Shown here piece by piece: positions 38,436 to 41,890 of a stretch of 41,890 nucleotides of DNA (positions are counted from its first letter, which is position 1; each line of letters starts with the position of its first letter). Where the stretch lies: assembly GCA_034659995.1 (NCBI GenBank), contig JAYEIH010000097.1, positions 1 to 41,890 of the forward strand. Reading direction: 5' to 3'. The translations under genes were made by a program, and so were the position numbers. The notes beneath the pieces were generated by a model. The model worked only from the letters and a program-made list of their open reading frames with translations, was not told where the DNA came from and ran no database searches. This DNA comes from JAYEIH01 sp034659995. GTDB lineage: Archaea > Methanobacteriota_B > Thermococci > Methanofastidiosales > B48-G16.

Positions 38436-39613
38436 GAATTTCAGTAGATTTTCATCTACACTCAAAGTACTCGTATGCAACATCAAAAAAGATGGAAATC
38501 CCTCTGATTGCCAGGGAGGCAGAACTGAAAGGTCTTGATGTTGTAGGAACAGCGGATGTATTTCATCCGTCATGGACCTCTCATTTAAAAAAATCGCTGG
38601 AAAGGGTGGAGGAAGGCACCTATGAGAGGGGTGGGGTGCGTTTTATTATTACCGTAGAGGTTGAGGATAAAAGAAGAGTACACCATCTCATTCTTCTTCC
38701 TTCGTTTTCAAAGGCTGAAGAGCTCTATGAGGAGTTCAAAAAGTATTCAAATGATATAGATACCAACGGGAGATGCCATCTACGCCTTGGAGGGGACGAG
38801 ATCGTTGAGCGAGTAAAGTCTGCAGATGGTATTATGGGACCTGCACATGCCTTCACTCCATGGACCGCCCTCTATGGCGAGCATGATTCCTTAAAAGACT
38901 GTTATGGTGAGTATGCTGACAAAATAGATTTTCTGGAGCTTGGGCTTTCTGCGGACTCAGAACTGGCGGATCATATATCGGAACTGCGAGATCTTACTTT
39001 TTTAAGTAACAGCGATGCCCATTCACCATGGCCACATAGACTCGGCAGGGAGTTCAATATCATAGAACTTGAGAAAAAGACATATACAGAAATACTGGAG
39101 GCCATACATAGGAAGAACGGAAGACGGTTCGTCCAGAATGTAGGACTCAACCCCGTACTTGGAAAGTACCATAAAACAGCATGTATAGACTGTCATGAGA
39201 TATACACTCTAAAACAGGCAGTGGAAAGAAAATGGAAATGTAAGTGTGGAGGAAGAATAAAAAAAGGAGTATATGACAGGATTATGGAGTTAAAAGATCA
39301 GGAGAAGGGACCGGAAGATCGTCCTCCATATCTCAGAATAGCTCCTCTATCAGAGATAATAGCGCTGAAAAAGAGATACAGTCTATCGAGTAAAAACAAT
39401 CTCGTACTCTACAAAAAATTCCTGCGGGAGTTCAATGACGAGATAGAGATCCTTGTAAACGCGGAGTACAATGAATTAAAGAAAATAGACAAAAAAGTGG
39501 CGTCTTATATCCTGAGCTACAGAGAGGAAAAGCTTGAAATAACTCCAGGTGGCGGGGGCCAGTACGGCAAGCTCCATCTCGCCAAAACAGAGCTTGATAA
39601 GTGGATCACTTAG
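38432..39613 (+). CDS. Endonuclease Q-like PHP-domain nuclease (TIGR00375 family)
   Basis: 393 residues from the ATG at 38432, chosen because it overlaps the PAC2 stop and the protein begins ISVDFHLHSKYS. PHP metal motifs are DFHLHSKYS (near 6-14), GTADVFHPSW, and SNSDAHSP. A zinc ribbon (CIDCHEIYTLKQAVERKWKC in parts, then CGGRIKKG) and a C-terminal helix-hairpin-like GGGGQYGKL follow. Relatives called EndoQ nick DNA 5' of uracil, hypoxanthine, xanthine and abasic sites and are known in Thermococcales to work with PCNA. Its presence in the PCNA cluster is consistent. It converges with the YchF-type gene, overlapping by eight bases. Confidence 0.9.
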   Translation: MRISVDFHLHSKYSYATSKKMEIPLIAREAELKGLDVVGTADVFHPSWTSHLKKSLERVEEGTYERGGVRFIITVEVEDKRRVHHLILLPSFSKAEELYEEFKKYSNDIDTNGRCHLRLGGDEIVERVKSADGIMGPAHAFTPWTALYGEHDSLKDCYGEYADKIDFLELGLSADSELADHISELRDLTFLSNSDAHSPWPHRLGREFNIIELEKKTYTEILEAIHRKNGRRFVQNVGLNPVLGKYHKTACIDCHEIYTLKQAVERKWKCKCGGRIKKGVYDRIMELKDQEKGPEDRPPYLRIAPLSEIIALKKRYSLSSKNNLVLYKKFLREFNDEIEILVNAEYNELKKIDKKVASYILSYREEKLEITPGGGGQYGKLHLAKTELDKWIT

Positions 39614-40790
39614 CTGCAGATGCAATTTTTATAATATCGTCGTTCTGAAGCTCGTAGTCCTCAGCGATTCTCATCTTCGTTCTTGCATTGACCGCATGGA
39701 TAAAGTTCTCTCCAATATCTGTGTGGATTTTGTAGGCAAGCTCATGTGCACTTGAGCCCTTTTTCATGAGATAGGCATCAGGAAGCACATTGCCCTTTTT
39801 ATCCGTAAGGTGTGTCTCATCCTCCACGGGATAGACCACTATTCTCTCCAAAACATCAAAGATTGCATAGTCCAAACACTGAACAACGCCTGTGCTTCCA
39901 TACCCTTTCAGTATAGACTCTATCAGATCCAGTGCATGATGCTGCTTCTTTGTCAGATTGTCGGATTTTATTGTAAAACTTCCTGCTCCAGGCGTATAAT
40001 CAACGAACTTTTTGGCCTTTCTCAGAATCTGTTCTGCCTCCGCAGATGTGGGAATTACCCTGTAATCAGTTTTCTTCAGAGCCTCAAGGCTCTCCTTGGG
40101 AGCTATATCTATCTTGTTTGCGGCTATAACTATCGGTTTTGTTATTTTTCTCAGGGCCGTGGAAAAACCCTTTAGACCATCATCACTCCACTTATCCGGT
40201 TTATCGACACTGAGATTGCATTCCCGCAGAACGGCATGAAGATCCTCTTCCGTAATCTCCAGTCCGGAGAAATGATCTGCAATAACCTTTGCAAAGTCCT
40301 TATGCTGGAGATGTATCTTCCTTGAGAACTTGCTCCAGTTCCGCCTCAGAATATGAAAAAACCATGAATCTATCTCCTTTTCAAGAAATCGGATATCCTC
40401 CATGGGATCATGGGAACCTATCTCGCATGGCTCTCCCTTTTCATCTGTACTGCCAGAGGCATCCACCACATGTACGAGAACACGCGCTCTGCGTATATCA
40501 TCTAAAAACTTATTTCCCAATCCTTTTCCCTCGGAAGCACCGGGAACAAGTCCTGCAACATCGATAATCTTTGTAGGAATCAATCTCACACCCCCGATAC
40601 ACTTGGAATTCTGCGGGCTACACTCAACACCAAGCTCCATGCAGGGACATGTAGCCGTGACGTAAGCTACTCCTATATTTGAGTCTATCGTGGTAAAGGG
40701 ATAATTTGCAATCTCTGCCTCTCCCATAGTACATGCGTTGAAAAATGTGGACTTTCCCACGTTTGGCTTCCCTACAATACCTATTTCCAT
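39606..40790 (-). CDS. ychF: YchF/Obg-family GTPase (archaeal, TGS domain)
   Basis: 394 residues. G1 GKPNVGKST, G3 DVAGLVPGA and G4 NKID define the nucleotide site; CTMGEAEIANYPFTTIDSNI is switch-like. A helical insert (about 120-200) and a C-terminal TGS domain (VYPVEDETHLTDKKGNVLPD in part) complete it. Archaeal members are thought to work on ribosomes. A TATA-like element (AAAGATTTTTATTG on the minus strand, about 40811-40824) precedes the ATG. Its 3' end overlaps the EndoQ-like gene. Confidence 0.93.
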   Translation of the reverse strand: MEIGIVGKPNVGKSTFFNACTMGEAEIANYPFTTIDSNIGVAYVTATCPCMELGVECSPQNSKCIGGVRLIPTKIIDVAGLVPGASEGKGLGNKFLDDIRRARVLVHVVDASGSTDEKGEPCEIGSHDPMEDIRFLEKEIDSWFFHILRRNWSKFSRKIHLQHKDFAKVIADHFSGLEITEEDLHAVLRECNLSVDKPDKWSDDGLKGFSTALRKITKPIVIAANKIDIAPKESLEALKKTDYRVIPTSAEAEQILRKAKKFVDYTPGAGSFTIKSDNLTKKQHHALDLIESILKGYGSTGVVQCLDYAIFDVLERIVVYPVEDETHLTDKKGNVLPDAYLMKKGSSAHELAYKIHTDIGENFIHAVNARTKMRIAEDYELQNDDIIKIASAAK

Positions 40791-40921
40791 ATCTTTCCTC
40801 TCTCTGGAATCAATAAAAATCTTTCGTGCTTCGAGAAAAATGAACCGTTAACCTTTTAAAGGGGTATCGAATAAGGTGAATAGTAATAAAAAATTTAATA
40901 AATATTCCTAAAAGGAATAAA

Positions 40922-41890
40922 ATGAAAACTGTTGTCTTGGAGAGTAAAAAACGAATCACCGTACTGAAGGTGGGCGGCTCCTGTCTTACAGGAGGCGAAT
41001 CTGTGAGAAAGACAGTTGAAAAAATATCGCAGATCAGAAAGGAGGGTGTCCTCCCTGCCCTTGTTGTTTCTGCTCTCAATGGGATAACAGACTCCCTCTC
41101 CGAGATCGTTATCAGTAGCCATAAGAGATACAATCCAAAAGACTCTGACAGAATACTCGCCGAAGGTGAACAGCTCAGTGTAAAAATAATAGAGTCGGCA
41201 GTTCAAAACGCGGGGATAGAAGCGGAGGGAATACTTCTTTCAGATGACTCATTCCCTATACTCACAGATGACCAGCACGGTAATGCAGAGATACTTCTTG
41301 AAGAGACAGAGAAAAGGGTTGAGGAGAGATTAAAACCGCTAATAGAAAAAGGAGTAATCCCCATTATACCGGGATTTGTCGGGAAAACAATGGAGGGGGG
41401 AGTGACCACACTTGGAAGAGGGGGCTCCGATACCACTGCTGTGGTACTGGGCAGAGCCCTCGGTGTGGAGACCGTTATCTTACTGAAAGATGTTCCCGGC
41501 GTGCTAACAGGCGACCCCGATATCATCAGTTCCCCTCAAAGAATATCTCACATTACCGCTGAAGAGCTGGTACAGCTTGGATACCGCGGTGGAGATGTTT
41601 TCTGCCCAAAAGCACTCCGATATGCCCCCGAAGAAATGAAAATTCGGATTGTGGACTTTGAAAACGGTGATATAATGAACACAGGTACGGAAATTATCGG
41701 AAACTTACGAGAAAAATCGAAAATGAAAGTTATGGATAAGAAAAAAGCTGCTATTACATTCATAGGAAAAAATATATCCCATATTCCCGATCTTATCGGC
41801 AAGGCCTCGCAGGAACTCATGAAAAATAATGTTCCATACCTATCTGTCTTTTCGTCGGCTTCTTCTCTTTCTTTTTATACAGAAGAAAAA
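40922..41890 (+). CDS. Aspartate kinase, partial (runs off the right edge)
   Basis: 323 residues visible with no stop. Amino-acid kinase fold: LKVGGSCLTGG at the start, SALNGITDSL, ILAEGEQLSVK, then TLGRGGSDTTAVVLGRALGV and LLKDVPGVLTGDP. The regulatory ACT part begins near residue 275 (MDKKKAAITFIG) and is cut. It makes aspartyl phosphate for the lysine/threonine/methionine branch. TATA-like AAATTTAATAAA (about 40891-40902) and AAAAGGA precede the ATG. Other amino-acid kinases share motifs, but the order and length fit aspartokinase best. Confidence 0.85.
   Translation, partial: MKTVVLESKKRITVLKVGGSCLTGGESVRKTVEKISQIRKEGVLPALVVSALNGITDSLSEIVISSHKRYNPKDSDRILAEGEQLSVKIIESAVQNAGIEAEGILLSDDSFPILTDDQHGNAEILLEETEKRVEERLKPLIEKGVIPIIPGFVGKTMEGGVTTLGRGGSDTTAVVLGRALGVETVILLKDVPGVLTGDPDIISSPQRISHITAEELVQLGYRGGDVFCPKALRYAPEEMKIRIVDFENGDIMNTGTEIIGNLREKSKMKVMDKKKAAITFIGKNISHIPDLIGKASQELMKNNVPYLSVFSSASSLSFYTEEK

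Overview
The window reads as a piece of an archaeal chromosome, most likely Euryarchaeota in the broad sense. It carries archaeal-type DnaG, PCNA, a GINS subunit, ribosomal proteins L44e and S27e, aIF2-alpha, aIF5A, Nop10, a PAC2 protein, an endonuclease Q-like PHP protein and archaeal ProRS. Genes are compact, with many ATGA overlaps. Promoters show a BRE/TATA pattern close to CGAAAGCTTTAAATA, often about 25 bases before the start codon. Shine-Dalgarno sites resemble GGAGGTGAT. The Mrp/Mbh-type membrane cluster recalls anaerobic lineages such as Thermococci and some Thermoplasmatota relatives, but the exact lineage cannot be fixed from the sequence alone.

Layout. 1-7.4 kb: a partial secreted coiled-coil protein, an SF1 helicase, an AcuC/HDAC-fold deacetylase, a TrmJ-like RNA methyltransferase, a DUF460 protein and DnaG. 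7.6-10.1 kb: a surface-protein locus with a lone receiver domain, an N-glycosylation-rich secreted protein ending in Lys/Asp repeats, and a membrane-anchored winged-helix regulator. The secreted gene contains an assembly gap whose two flanks are the same 127 bases. 10.2-15.5 kb: a ten-gene Mrp antiporter cluster in the order of an Mbh hydrogenase operon (A-I, then M), without the catalytic J, K, L and N genes. 15.6-21.6 kb: a UPF0104-type membrane protein, an AAA+ ATPase with a winged helix, a small membrane protein, a winged-helix regulator, acylphosphatase, a lipoprotein, an M24 peptidase and an unrecognised polytopic protein.

21.9-24.6 kb: an FKBP without the archaeal insert domain, followed by an apparent defence/mobile scar. 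The scar holds a truncated AAA_14-type ATPase, a DUF4411 PIN toxin with an XRE-ImmA/IrrE partner, and a ribbon-helix-helix/type III Res chimera. 24.7-29.7 kb (minus strand): two PP-loop paralogues, one catalytic-looking and one degenerate with a KH-like domain, a secreted thioredoxin-fold protein, an aminotransferase and a small protein, all overlapping, then aIF5A with its own promoter. 29.7-32.1 kb: non-coding DNA with a candidate structured RNA, proS, and a divergent promoter region holding two copies of a hairpin. 32.1-35.0 kb: a polar amino-acid ABC transporter with two permeases.

35.1-39.6 kb: PCNA, GINS, L44e, S27e, aIF2-alpha, Nop10, PAC2 and an EndoQ-like nuclease in one dense plus-strand cluster, tying replication clamp, ribosome/translation, proteasome assembly and DNA repair together. 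The window closes with a convergent YchF-type GTPase and a partial aspartate kinase.

No tRNA, rRNA, complete insertion sequence or CRISPR array was seen. The leading candidates for something undescribed are the PP-loop pair (a possible two-subunit RNA thiolase), the Mbh-ordered Mrp cluster lacking its electron-transfer arm, the glycosylated Lys/Asp-repeat protein coupled to a receiver domain, and the structured RNA near 30.1 kb.
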